64,000 nucleotides of DNA from Bipolaris cookei (taxonomy: Eukaryota; Ascomycota; Dothideomycetes; Pleosporales; Pleosporaceae), in assembly GCA_002286855.1 (NCBI GenBank), contig NRSV01000075.1, positions 98,434 through 162,433 on the forward strand, read 5' to 3'. Both the position numbers and the translations under genes were made by a program. Under the pieces are notes generated by a model that was given only the letters and a program-made list of their open reading frames with translations, was not told where the DNA came from and searched no databases. Every line of letters begins with the position of its first letter. Position 1 is the first letter of the stretch. This document shows positions 27,880 to 36,577 of this stretch, piece after piece.

Positions 27880-30025
27880 TTTTACATTTTTTATTTTTAT
27901 TTGAGTTTGATGATGGCTCTGAGTGAACGCTATGTAAATGCTTGACACATGCTAATCGAACGTCAATATTTAATTTGTATAAATTATGTATATTGAAGTG
28001 GTGTACAGGTGAGTAAGTGGTATTATGGCTACCTAAGAGTAAGGCAAAATAAATCCCTTATAATAACCATTTATTATTAGTTATTAACACTAGATCTAAT
28101 CACCCAGTGGTCGATTATATTGAAAAGTTTAGATATAAAGGTTAATAATATTAATACTAAATGTGTTTAAAAGAAATAGTATTTCGCTCTTAGTTGATTA
28201 TTAATAACCATCGGATAAGTAGTAAGTATGGTAATGGCATATTTAGCTTGTGTCCGTAGTCAAGACTGAGAGGTCTATTGACCACACTGGGTCTGAAAAA
28301 ACCCCAGTGCGTGTAGTACAGCAGTGAGGAATTTTGGTCAATGGCCTAACGGCTGAACCAGCAACTTGCAGGAATGAGAGTTAATATAATAAGTTTATTA
28401 ACTTGCTTGACTAGGTCTTATAAAGTTCTGGATAAAGCTTATTATGAAAACTTTATATCCATAGGTCTCGACCAAATCTTGTGCCAGCAGTCGCGGTAAG
28501 ACAAGGGAGACGAGTGTTATTCATCTTTAACAGGTATATAGGGTACCTAGACGGTGTGCAATGGCTTAAATAAGTACCTGGTACACTTGAGTTTGATATG
28601 TGAGAGGAATATGTCGGAATTGTTGGAGGAAAGATGAAATTTGTTAATACCAATAGGACTGATAACGGCGAAGGCAAACCTCTATGTACATGTACTTGCT
28701 ATCTCTCTATTAGAGAGGAACAGAAATTTCTCTTATAAAAAATCTTATATAAAAAAAGAGGAAAACAGCAATGTGCTATAACTGACGTTGAGGGACGAAG
28801 GCTCAGAGAGTGAAGAGGATTAGATACCCCCGTAACCTGGGCAGACAATGATGAGTGCCATAGGTTGGCTTTAAGGCGGAACTATAAATGAAAGTGGAAG
28901 CACTCCACCTCAAGAGTAATGTGGCAACGCAGGAACTGAAATCATTAGACCGTTTCTGAAACCAGTAGTGAAGTATGTTATTTAATTCGATGATCCGCGA
29001 ATAACCTTACCACAATTTGAATGACCTAAAATATTTTTTTTGAATTTTTAGACCACATGCGTTGCATGGCTGTCTTCAGTTAATGTCGTGAGATTTGGTT
29101 AGGTCCATTAAATTAACGTAAACCCTTGTTTTATTTATTACAATAAAGCAGCTCTCCGCTTACAATTGGATGTGATAATAGGGACTAAGACAAGTCATCA
29201 TGGCCTTAATATTGTGGGCTATAGACGTGCCACATGTGCCTTTACAAAGGGATGCAATAATGCGAATTGGAGCTAATCCCTAAAATAGGATAAAGTATGG
29301 ATTGTAGTCTGAAATTCGACTGCATGAAAAAGGAATTACTAGTAATCGTGAGTAATCACATCACGGTGAATTTTATCTCAGATAGGTACTAACCACTCGT
29401 CAGGCGCTGAAAGGAGTATGTGCAATAAGTTTGGTGGCTGCGGATTGCTAGTCTAAATGTACAGGTTTAGATCTTTTGGCAGAAATATCTTCGTATGCGT
29501 GACTCTAATTGGTGTTAAGTCGAAAACCAAAAAGAAATTGAGACCTTCTTTTTATTTTTCTAAAAATACCAAATTCCGGGAATACCCTAAAGCAGTTTAT
29601 GCCAAGTCTACGTATGAAACAATAAAAGTAGATGGCCTTTCGTAATGGAAAGGGTATGGCAATAATTTAACTGATGAATCGAAAGATTGAATGGGCTACC
29701 GCGGATCTAAATTGACTCTATCTTAAGTATTATTATGTATAGTAGATAGATCATAAAAGAGCAACGAGCAGATGGTATTTGTAGGTCCACTGATTACAGA
29801 TAGTGTAATCGAAAACGGAAGTAATTTTACTACATTAGTATGAATTTTATTTCCGAAGTCTAGGTTCTGAATAGTTCCAAGGTGGAATATTAAGGTATGC
29901 TCTAAATAAAGTAAAAAAACTTTAATTTACTTCGTCTCAGATCTAAATACAAGGTAAATACTTTGTACATGGTCGAAGAAGTATTAGCTGATACGGTTCG
30001 GGTTGGGGAACTAGCCCGGGATAAA
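27880..30025 (+). rRNA. rns: small subunit ribosomal RNA, mitochondrial
   Basis: Near the 5' end GAGTTTGATGATGGCTCTGA; inner landmarks GTGCCAGCAGTCGCGGTAAG (28,480s), GATTAGATACCCCCGTA (28,818-28,835), CGCATGGCTGTC-like block near 29,055 and ATTACTAGTAATCGTGAGTA near 29,336. The 3' end is set at the GGGTTGGGGAAC block near 30,000, but variable domains make both ends uncertain by about 50 bases. No intron seen. It follows the two tRNA-Arg genes. The 50 bases at the given 3' end are repeated at 31,516. Confidence 0.88.
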
Positions 30026-30045
30026 TGAACATTAACGATACACCC
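29996..30045. repeat. 50-base repeat at rns 3' end, copy 1
   Basis: GTTCGGGTTGGGGAACTAGC then CCGGGATAAATGAACATTAA; copy 2 at 31,516-31,566 differs at two or three positions. Both are followed by an A run and then tRNA-like sequence. Confidence 0.88.
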
Positions 30046-30058
30046 AAAAAAAAAAAAA

Positions 30059-30131
30059 AAGAGCTCGATTTAGTCTGGAAGGAGTTAGGTATAGCTAACC
30101 AATTTAAGGGTGCAAATCCCTTAGCTCTTAC
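30059..30131 (+). other. tRNA-like sequence without a sound D arm
   Basis: Acceptor arms AAGAGCT/AGCTCTT pair perfectly and the T arm AAGGG/CCCTT has loop TGCAAAT. The middle arm GTTAG/CTAAC has only a six-base loop and no D arm is seen, so I do not call a working tRNA. Confidence 0.5.
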
Positions 30132-30170
30132 ATGAAAAGAATAATATTTAGAATATGATATAATTACAAT

Positions 30171-31416
30171 TTGGTTAGCGTAATGCTATTTATTTTTGTG
30201 GGCTTTGTTTTTGTCCCTTATTTTCGGCCGTCTCTATTTGGACTCTCAGATGATATTGTTTTACTTTCAACTTTACCTGTTGTAGTAAAAGGAGGTAATG
30301 AATTACACAATGAATATGTGGTGGGATTATGTGATGCGGAGGCCACGTTTACTATCTCTGTTGCAAAAGATAATCGAACAAGAAAAACCTCTCGTTCATT
30401 AGATAGTTCTAGAACTATTTACTCTGTTCATCCTTCTTTTGCTATTTCTTTGAATATTAAAGATTGACACCTTATTTGTAGTTTACAGTCATTTTTTGGA
30501 GTAGGTAATATAAAAAAAGATTTAAAGAATAATGCTATTACTTTTTATGTTAATTCCGTGGAGGATTTATTGAATGTGGTGATTCCTTTCTTTAAAGCCC
30601 ATCCTTTACTTTCTCGTTTTTTTTTTCGACGTAATTTAGATGAAATTACTATCCCTGCGGGATGAGCCCCATCGGGGATCTTCCCGGGAGAAAAGGGCTA
30701 GAAAAAAAAAAATAAAGTGAGCAGATTTTGTTTTATTTGAAAAAGCTGTTTATTTAATTAAACAGGGTGCACATCTTACAACAGACGGTCTTACTAATAT
30801 CATAAGTATTAAAGCTTCTATGAATAAAGGTTTATCTGATAAATTATTGGCTCAATTTCCCGACATATCTTTAGTGGAGAGACCTGTGCTAATAGATAGA
30901 AGGATTATAAATGGTAATTGATTAGCAGGTTTTACTTTATTTTTTTTTCTTTTGCTTTAAATCCACAACGAATCATGAGCAAAAGAAAAAAAAAAATCAG
31001 GAGAAGGATCTTTCTATATACGTATTAAGGAGGCTATTTCTGCAAAAAGTATTAACCGTGTTTCCTTTTTCTTTTCTATAAACCAGTCCATTAGAGATAG
31101 TGATTTAATTTATGATATATCTAAGTTTTTAGATTGTGGTACTGTAAGCAGTAATCAAAAATATATTCAATTTAGAGTAACTAAATTTGAAGATGTTGAA
31201 ACAAAGATTATTCCATTCTTTAAAAATTACCCTATGCATGGTATTAAAAACTTAAATTACCTCTCCCAGCGGGAGCTCCTTAGAGCTCCTGCGGAGCTCC
31301 GCAGGAGAGATCTTTGTAAAATTATGGAATTGGTACAATCTAAAGTTCATATGACTACAAAAGGTATAAATGAAATTAAAACTATAAAAGAAGGTATGAA
31401 TTTTGGTAGAACGTAA
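30171..31416 (+). pseudogene. broken LAGLIDADG endonuclease after rns
   Basis: First motif EYVVGLCDAEATFTI near 30,310-30,355; second half LAGFT...SGEGSFYIRI near 30,922-31,030; end EGMNFGRT at 31,416. Three foreign inserts are visible: an AT hairpin plus family A palindrome (30,615-30,715), which keeps the frame; a CTTTTGC/GCAAAAG hairpin (30,940-30,996) that falls inside the second LAGLIDADG motif and brings a TAA at 30,958; and a GAGCTCC palindrome (31,259-31,312), in frame. In addition one extra C near 30,597-30,601 shifts the frame. With TGA as Trp the rest is open, so decay is recent. It lies between two copies of a 50-base repeat and is not in a recognisable intron. Confidence 0.82.
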
Positions 31417-31515
31417 TACTTATATTAACCGTTTTTTAATAGACGCGTATATACTTATGTACCAATCATACATCTTTACTCATCTACTGAAATAGGTATT
31501 GTTTTTATTTTTTTT

Positions 31516-31566
31516 GTTCGGGTTGGGGAACTAGCCCGGGATTAATGAATATTAACGATACACCCC
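31516..31566. repeat. 50-base repeat, copy 2
   Basis: Second copy of the rns 3'-end block at 29,996-30,045. Confidence 0.88.
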
Positions 31567-31576
31567 AAAAAAAAAA

Positions 31577-31685
31577 GTCTGTGCAAGGAGCATAAATTAT
31601 TATCAATTTATATGGTTCAAATCCATAAACATCTGTGCAAGTAGCATAAATTGTTAGTTATTTATAAGGTTCAAATCCATAAACA
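31577..31685. repeat. tandem pair of tRNA-like 3' halves
   Basis: Two 55-base units, each starting CTGTGCAAG and with GTAGCATAAATT or GGAGCATAAATT, an AT hairpin and a T-arm-like TTCAAATCCATAAACA. No D arm or full acceptor stem. Function unknown. Confidence 0.6.
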
Positions 31686-31980
31686 GGCTCATAAAAAGTT
31701 TATACCGTTATCTAGTTGAAAAAAAAAAAGAACATGTTCTTTTTTTTTCAACCCTTTTTTTTTTCGACGTAATTTCGAGTCTTCGAAATTACTAGAAAAA
31801 AATTAGGGACAAGCCCTAATTTTTTGCTGAGCAAAAAAAAATAAGAAGACCCTCCGGGCTAGAAAAAAAAAATAAGAAAAGAAGACGGGTAAAAAAAAAA
31901 GAACATAGCCATGTTCTTTTTTTTTAATTGCTGGGGATACCCCAGGTATCCCTAAGGGGATCCCTTTGGGGATAGTAAAA
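31686..31980. other. spacer built of hairpin elements
   Basis: Consists of AGAACATGTTCT (31,731-31,745) and AGAACATAGCCATGTTCT (31,900-31,918) hairpins, TTCGACGTAATTT-type segments, and a TATCCC palindrome (31,937-31,977). No gene. Confidence 0.7.
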
Positions 31981-32063
31981 ATCCGAGTGCTGGAATTGGT
32001 AGACAGGACAAATTTAAGCTTTGTTGACGTTATGTCGTGAACGTTCAAGTCGTTCTTCGGATA
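31981..32063 (+). tRNA. trnL(uaa): tRNA-Leu, anticodon UAA
   Basis: Acceptor ATCCGAG/TTCGGAT, D arm CTGGAATTGGTAGACAG, anticodon stem ACAAA/TTTGT with loop TTTAAGC, a long variable arm and T-loop TTCAAGT. Confidence 0.9.
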
Positions 32064-32788
32064 AAAGCTACATGAAAAACCTCGTCAAGTTAAAAGGCAT
32101 AAGACCTACACACTAAGACTTTAAAGTTTACCCCCCCCCCTGCCGTCTTCATTGTAAAGCAAACAAGACTGGGGTAAAAAAAAAAAAGAACATAGCCATG
32201 TTCTTTTTTTAATTGCTGGAAATAAATTCCCCGGTGTAGGCAGATTTTGAACCAGGATTTTTCGCCTACTATGGAGGATATATCGACACTTTTAGATTTT
32301 AGGGATTTTAAGATTTTTTGTCTCAGTATTTTTATATAGGGACGGAACCGTCGATAGTTAACTAATTTAACAGGTGATTTTTTGAAAAACGAATTACAGA
32401 TCTAATGAACCAGTATATGATAGAAGTCGTCGAAGAACAAATCCCAAAGGCTTGTCTGAAGGGTTTCAAATCACTTATTTCTTACAATTCCACTCTTTCG
32501 ATGAATCGTATACGATGAAAAGAAAGAGTGGGAAGTATGAACCCCGAAGGTTATATTTGCTGGTGACTTAAGCAAAAAAAAAATAAAATATTAACCCCAA
32601 AGGTCAAGGACCCTCGGAGAGGGGACTAGTATTGTAATATTTTATTTGTAATTATACTGAAAATTTTTATAAATTTTTCATACTTAAAAGGTGTGTTAAA
32701 TATAAGTAGCTGATATTTGGATAGTTTTAGCGTGTAGTTATACATATATGAACTTCACCCGAGAATATAAGTAATTACATTAAAAAAA
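32064..32788. other. spacer, no gene
   Basis: Contains an AGAACATAGCCATGTTCT hairpin (32,187-32,206), a copy of the CTATGGAGGA block (about 32,255-32,310) also seen at 24,787, a tRNA-Val 3'-half-like stretch (32,461-32,487), a CCACTCTTTC/GAAAGAGTGG hairpin (32,490-32,532) and a short GC palindrome (32,593-32,628). Confidence 0.65.
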
Positions 32789-32871
32789 GGAGAGTTCCTT
32801 TATTGGTAAGAAGGGTTGAGCTGTAAACTCAATAGTATTACGCTTTTAAGAGTTCGAATCTCTTGTCTCCT
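32789..32871 (+). tRNA. trnY(gua): tRNA-Tyr, anticodon GUA
   Basis: Acceptor GGAGA/TCTCC, anticodon stem TTGAG/CTCAA with loop CTGTAAA, long variable arm as usual for fungal mitochondrial Tyr, T-loop TTCGAAT. Confidence 0.88.
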
Positions 32872-32941
32872 AATACATAATTAAATGTTTATATTGTGTT
32901 ATAAATATAATGTGGTTAATTTTATAAATATATTATTTAAT

Positions 32942-33014
32942 AGTTTTTATAGATCATAGGTAGAACGGAATACTGTTAATATTCTGATAAATGTTCGATT
33001 CATTTTAAAGGCTT
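32942..33014 (+). tRNA. trnN(guu): tRNA-Asn, anticodon GUU
   Basis: Anticodon stem GAATA/TATTC with loop CTGTTAA; T arm AATG/CATT with loop TTCGATT; acceptor AGTTTTT/AAAGGCT uses two G-U pairs, so the fold is weaker than its neighbours. Confidence 0.7.
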
Positions 33015-33297
33015 GCATTCTTTATAAAAGACTTATGTCTACTATTTTTGCAGTTTAAGTGAATTCCAAGAGCCTTTTACTTTTTGAGTTTAATTTCTTA
33101 ACACATTAAATTATTTCAAACAATGTTACAAATAATTATAGAGGGCAGTATATCCCTCATAACTATATAGTTATGATTATTTGTTAATGGCTATTATAAT
33201 AGTAATATAGACTAGGTATATTTTACTTATATAATCGTAATATAGACTTATATAATAGCTATATAATAGTTATGAAAAGGGTAAAGAAAATTTTTAT
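33015..33297. other. spacer before nad6
   Basis: AT-rich, no gene. Contains repeats of ATAATAGTAATATAGAC-type sequence (33,190-33,260) that may form the nad6 leader. Confidence 0.6.
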
Positions 33298-33894
33298 ATG
33301 TTGTATATAGTTAATGAAATGACATTTAGTGGTTATAATGTAGTTAATTTAGATTTATTGTACATTATTGCTATCTTATTAGGTATATTAGTTATTATTA
33401 GTAAGAATCCTATAGTATCTGTTTTATTTTTAATAGGTTTATTCTTATGTATATCTGCTTATTTAATTCTAACAGGATTAAACTTTATAGGTTTATCTTA
33501 CTTGCTTGTGTATATAGGAGCGGTATCAATCCTATTTTTATTTATATTAATGTTAATAAATGTTAGAATATCTGAACTATTAACAGATAGTATTAATAGT
33601 ATACCTTTAGCTATATTAGTAGGTAGTTTCTTTAATTACTTTGTTAATAATGTTTTACCATATATGGTAATGACTAATAATTTACTATACCATTTTAGCA
33701 TTAAAAAAAATTTAACTAATGTTACATCTGTGTCATGAGATGGATATTTAGCAGAAACTTCTCATATAACAAGTATAGGAAATATACTGTATGGTAATTA
33801 TTCTATATGATTAATAATTACATCCATTATATTATTACTAGCGATGGTTGGGGCAATAGTTATTACTCTAAAGCCACAAACTAATGTAAAATAA
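33298..33894 (+). CDS. nad6: NADH dehydrogenase subunit 6
   Basis: Membrane subunit of respiratory complex I, 198 residues, the usual fungal size. Five hydrophobic segments can be seen: LLYIIAILLGILVII, PIVSVLFLIGLFLCISAYLI, GLSYLLVYIGAVSILFLFIL (the most conserved, with LVYIGA), LAILVGSFFNYFV and ILLLAMVGAIVITL near the end. Two TGA codons are Trp (near 33,738 and 33,810), which is why a standard-code reading stops at 33,738. ATG at 33,298; TAA at 33,892. No intron. Lies between tRNA-Asn and the large tRNA cluster. Confidence 0.96.
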
Positions 33895-34141
33895 AAAAAA
33901 AATTAAAAATGATATTACGTCTTTCCTGTCTTTTTTCTTCCCTCAGCGCAGCAGCCTCCTTCTTGTTTTCTTCAGCTTCGCGGCCCCCAGCTACTTGTAG
34001 CTGGAGGGCGAAAAGAAGACGCCGAGGAATTTTTTTCTTAGAAAAAAAATAAGAAAAGAAGACTGGGGTAAAAAAAAGAACATAGCCATGTTCTTTTTTT
34101 TTTAATTGCTGGGAAAAAATAAACTTTTTAAACAAAAAAAA
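33895..34141. repeat. hairpin element cluster after nad6
   Basis: Inverted repeats around AGCTACTTGTAGCT, CTTCTTTTC/GAAAAGAAG and AGAACATAGCCATGTTCT (34,077-34,095); similar to 41,786-41,890 and 27,146-27,265. Confidence 0.75.
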
Positions 34142-34214
34142 AAGAAATTAGCTCAATTGGTAGAGCATCCGTTTTACACGCGGCAGGTTAAGTGTTCGAA
34201 TCACTTATTTCTTA
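34142..34214 (+). tRNA. trnV(uac): tRNA-Val, anticodon UAC
   Basis: Acceptor AAGAAAT/ATTTCTT, D arm TTAGCTCAATTGGTAGAGC, loop TTTACAC, T-loop TTCGAAT. Confidence 0.92.
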
Positions 34215-34244
34215 TTACTTATTAATAAAGTAAATATGTTTATA

Positions 34245-34316
34245 GAGATCTTAGCTTAATGGTAAAGCGTATGACTTTTAATCATTCTCATAAGGGTTCA
34301 AGTCCCTTAGATCTTA
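34245..34316 (+). tRNA. trnK(uuu): tRNA-Lys, anticodon UUU
   Basis: Acceptor GAGATCT/AGATCTT, loop CTTTTAA, T-loop TTCAAGT. Confidence 0.92.
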
Positions 34317-34374
34317 TATAATATATACGGCTATATGTTATAATAGAAAATTATATTTGCCTCTAACAAAAAAA

Positions 34375-34446
34375 GCGGCCATAGGATAATGGTTAGTCCA
34401 TTCGTCTTCCAAACGATTTGTACCGATTCGAGTTCGGTTGGCCGTA
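34375..34446 (+). tRNA. trnG(ucc): tRNA-Gly, anticodon UCC
   Basis: Acceptor GCGGCCA/TGGCCGT, anticodon stem TTCGT/ACGAT with loop CTTCCAA, T-loop TTCGAGT. Confidence 0.92.
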
Positions 34447-34448
34447 TT

Positions 34449-34520
34449 GGGTCAGTAACTTAATGGTAGAGGACTTTCTTGTCACGAAAGTAGATATCGG
34501 TTCAAGCCCGGTCTGACTCG
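34449..34520 (+). tRNA. trnD(guc): tRNA-Asp, anticodon GUC
   Basis: Acceptor GGGTCAG/CTGACTC, anticodon stem CTTTC/GAAAG with loop TTGTCAC; starts three bases after tRNA-Gly. Confidence 0.93.
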
Positions 34521-34609
34521 TACTCTATAATGAACTTTATATATTTCCCCGGAGGCGTTTTTTAATTTCATACTATTCAACCCTCTACTTAACTTTTACA
34601 ATCTAATCA

Positions 34610-34855
34610 GAAAAAAAAGAACATGTTCTTTTTTTCAACCCTTTTTTATTTTTTTTCGACGTTATTTCGTTTGTTTTTTTTTTTTTCGACGTAATTTCTA
34701 CGAAATTACTATCCCTGCGGGATGAGCCCCATCGGGGATCTTCCCAAAGGGTAAGCCCTAGTTTTTTTTTCGACGTTATTTCATAACTAGAAAAAAAACA
34801 AGGGCTAGAAAAAAAAGAGAAATAACTAAAAAAAAATAAGAGGGCTAGTTTCTAT
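34610..34855. repeat. long composite repeat, copy 2
   Basis: Matches 24,245-24,545 apart from an internal gap; contains a family A palindrome at 34,708-34,761. It fills most of the spacer between tRNA-Asp and tRNA-Ser; no gene there. Confidence 0.8.
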
Positions 34856-34996
34856 TTAAGTTAAATTCTTTTTTTAACATTCATTCTACACTTTTATATG
34901 TTCAACATCCATTATAAGTTTAACTTCTATTCCATATTTTACTCCAATTCTAGTCAAAATTTTTATAATTAAAATTTTACAATATTACAGGTAAAA

Positions 34997-35076
34997 GGAA
35001 AAGTTGCTATAGGTAAGGCGAGATATTTGCTAAATATTGTGTTTAACACCTGGTGGTTCAAATCCACTCTTTTCCG
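34997..35076 (+). tRNA. trnS(gcu): tRNA-Ser, anticodon GCU
   Basis: Acceptor GGAAAAG/CTTTTCC, anticodon stem GATAT/ATATT with loop TTGCTAA, long variable arm, T-loop TTCAAAT. Confidence 0.9.
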
Positions 35077-35096
35077 AATATAGATATAATATTTAT

Positions 35097-35205
35097 ACAC
35101 ATCTAAAGGGATAAAGTTTTACACATCTAAAGGGATAAAGTTTTTACACATCTAAAAGGATAAAGTTTTTACGCATCTAAAGGGATAAGGTTTTACGCAG
35201 CTAGA
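35097..35205. repeat. 24-base tandem repeat, about 4.5 units
   Basis: Unit ACACATCTAAAGGGATAAAG plus a T run; later units carry ACGCATC. AT-rich spacer follows to 35,521 with a C/G-run hairpin around GCAAGCTTGC (35,444-35,475); no gene. Confidence 0.88.
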
Positions 35206-35521
35206 TAGATATAATATTTACACACCTATACTGATAGTATAAGTTATACATAATAACAATAATTTCATTATTTTGAATTTAGTGTATCTATGTAGTATAT
35301 TTATAAAATTAAGTCTTCAACAGGTAATGATTGAAAACAATAACAAATCTTTTAAGCGCTGAGATTAATAAAAAATAAAGAGTGTAATTCATTTCAAAAA
35401 TGGGGTTGTTAACATTAGTTTAATTTTAAACGTCATTTTATTCCCCCCCCGCAAGCTTGCGGGGGGGGGGGGGGGAAAGTATTGTTCAATTTTATATAAG
35501 GTGTTATTAATTTTTTTAAAA

Positions 35522-35593
35522 AAGAGTATAGTTTAATTGGTAAAATAGGAAGCTTCAAACTTCAAATTTCCAGTTCAAGTCTGGATGCTCTTG
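35522..35593 (+). tRNA. trnW(uca): tRNA-Trp, anticodon UCA
   Basis: Acceptor AAGAGTA/TGCTCTT, anticodon stem GGAAG/CTTCA with loop CTTCAAA. UCA reads both UGA and UGG, in agreement with TGA as Trp in cox1, nad6 and the endonucleases. Confidence 0.93.
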
Positions 35594-35659
35594 CTATAAT
35601 ATAGTGAAAAGATATATAAGTTTTAATATTTTTAATATAATTATCTCAGCGCTTAAAAA

Positions 35660-35800
35660 AAAAGAACATGGCTATGTTCTTTTTTTTTTACCCCAGTCTT
35701 GTTTGCGTTTTTTTTTTCGACGTAATTTAGATGAAATTACTATCCCTACGGGATGAGCCCCATCGGGGGTCTTCCCGGGAGAAAAGGGTAAGCCCCTAGT
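35660..35800. repeat. composite hairpin and GC palindrome
   Basis: AGAACATGGCTATGTTCT hairpin (35,663-35,681), TTCGACGTAATTTAGATG segment and family A palindrome (35,739-35,799), then a TTCATAACTAG segment. Confidence 0.8.
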
Positions 35801-35921
35801 TTTTTTTTCGACGTTATTTCATAACTAGAAAAAAAAAACAAGGGCTAGAAAAAAAAAAATAAGCAAAGAAGACGCCGGGATTTAATTGTTTTAAATTTTC
35901 AAATATTATATGTGTAATAAA

Positions 35922-35993
35922 GGTTCCTTAGCTTAATAGGTAAAGCGCATTCTTGATAAGGATGTGATCGACGTTCAATTCGTTGAGGAATCA
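35922..35993 (+). tRNA. trnI(gau): tRNA-Ile, anticodon GAU
   Basis: Acceptor GGTTCCT/AGGAATC, anticodon stem CATTC/GGATG with loop TTGATAA. Confidence 0.92.
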
Positions 35994-35998
35994 GTAAA

Positions 35999-36068
35999 GT
36001 GCGTTAGTTAAATTGGTATAACGACATGCTACGGACATGTTCTTACAAGTTCGAGTCTTGTACGCACT
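35999..36068 (+). tRNA. trnR(acg): tRNA-Arg, anticodon ACG
   Basis: Acceptor GTGCGT/ACGCAC, anticodon stem ACATG/CATGT with loop CTACGGA; six bases after tRNA-Ile. Confidence 0.92.
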
Positions 36069-36189
36069 TGTACTTTAAGTATATGTAACATATTTCATTT
36101 ATTAATTAAGATAGAATTGTGCATACCTGTACTATAAGAATGAACAATTTATTATATCTTTTAGTTCATAGAACAATACATACTAAAAA

Positions 36190-36274
36190 AGAGAATTGAC
36201 TGAGTGGCTTAAAGTGATAAGCTTGAAACTTATTTGGTTGAAAAACCACATCCGTTCGAATCGGATATTCTCTG
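36190..36274 (+). tRNA. trnS(uga): tRNA-Ser, anticodon UGA
   Basis: Acceptor AGAGAAT/ATTCTCT, anticodon stem ATAAG/CTTAT with loop CTTGAAA, long variable arm. Confidence 0.93.
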
Positions 36275-36294
36275 TTATATTTTGATAGATTATC

Positions 36295-36425
36295 TGTTTT
36301 ATTTTTATAAATAGATTATCTGTTATTCAATATGAGTATATTATCTTGTATTTTTATAAATAGATTATCTGTTATTCAGTATGAGTAAATTATCTTGTAT
36401 TTTTATAAATAGATTATATTTTATA
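36295..36425. repeat. AT-rich tandem repeat, about 60 bases per unit
   Basis: Repeats of TATTTTTATAAATAGATTAT followed by CTGTTATTCAATATGAGTA, two full units and a partial third. Confidence 0.8.
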
Positions 36426-36504
36426 CAATATAAGTACATTATGTTATATCTATATAAATAATATAACTATGTTATACTTTATAAAGTACACTGTACATTA
36501 TAAA

Positions 36505-36577
36505 CAGGTTAGAGCCAGGTTGGTTAGGCGCCTCATTTGGGTTGAGGATCTGTTATGTTCGAATCATAATAACCTGA
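36505..36577 (+). tRNA. trnP(ugg): tRNA-Pro, anticodon UGG
   Basis: Acceptor CAGGTTA/TAACCTG, anticodon stem CCTCA/TGAGG with loop TTTGGGT. Confidence 0.93.

Noticed and set aside
28453..28677. Open frame antisense to rns
   Set aside because: Overlaps conserved small rRNA blocks; open by chance.
35097..35205. CRISPR-like array
   Set aside because: The repeats are contiguous without unique spacers and in a mitochondrial spacer; a simple tandem repeat.
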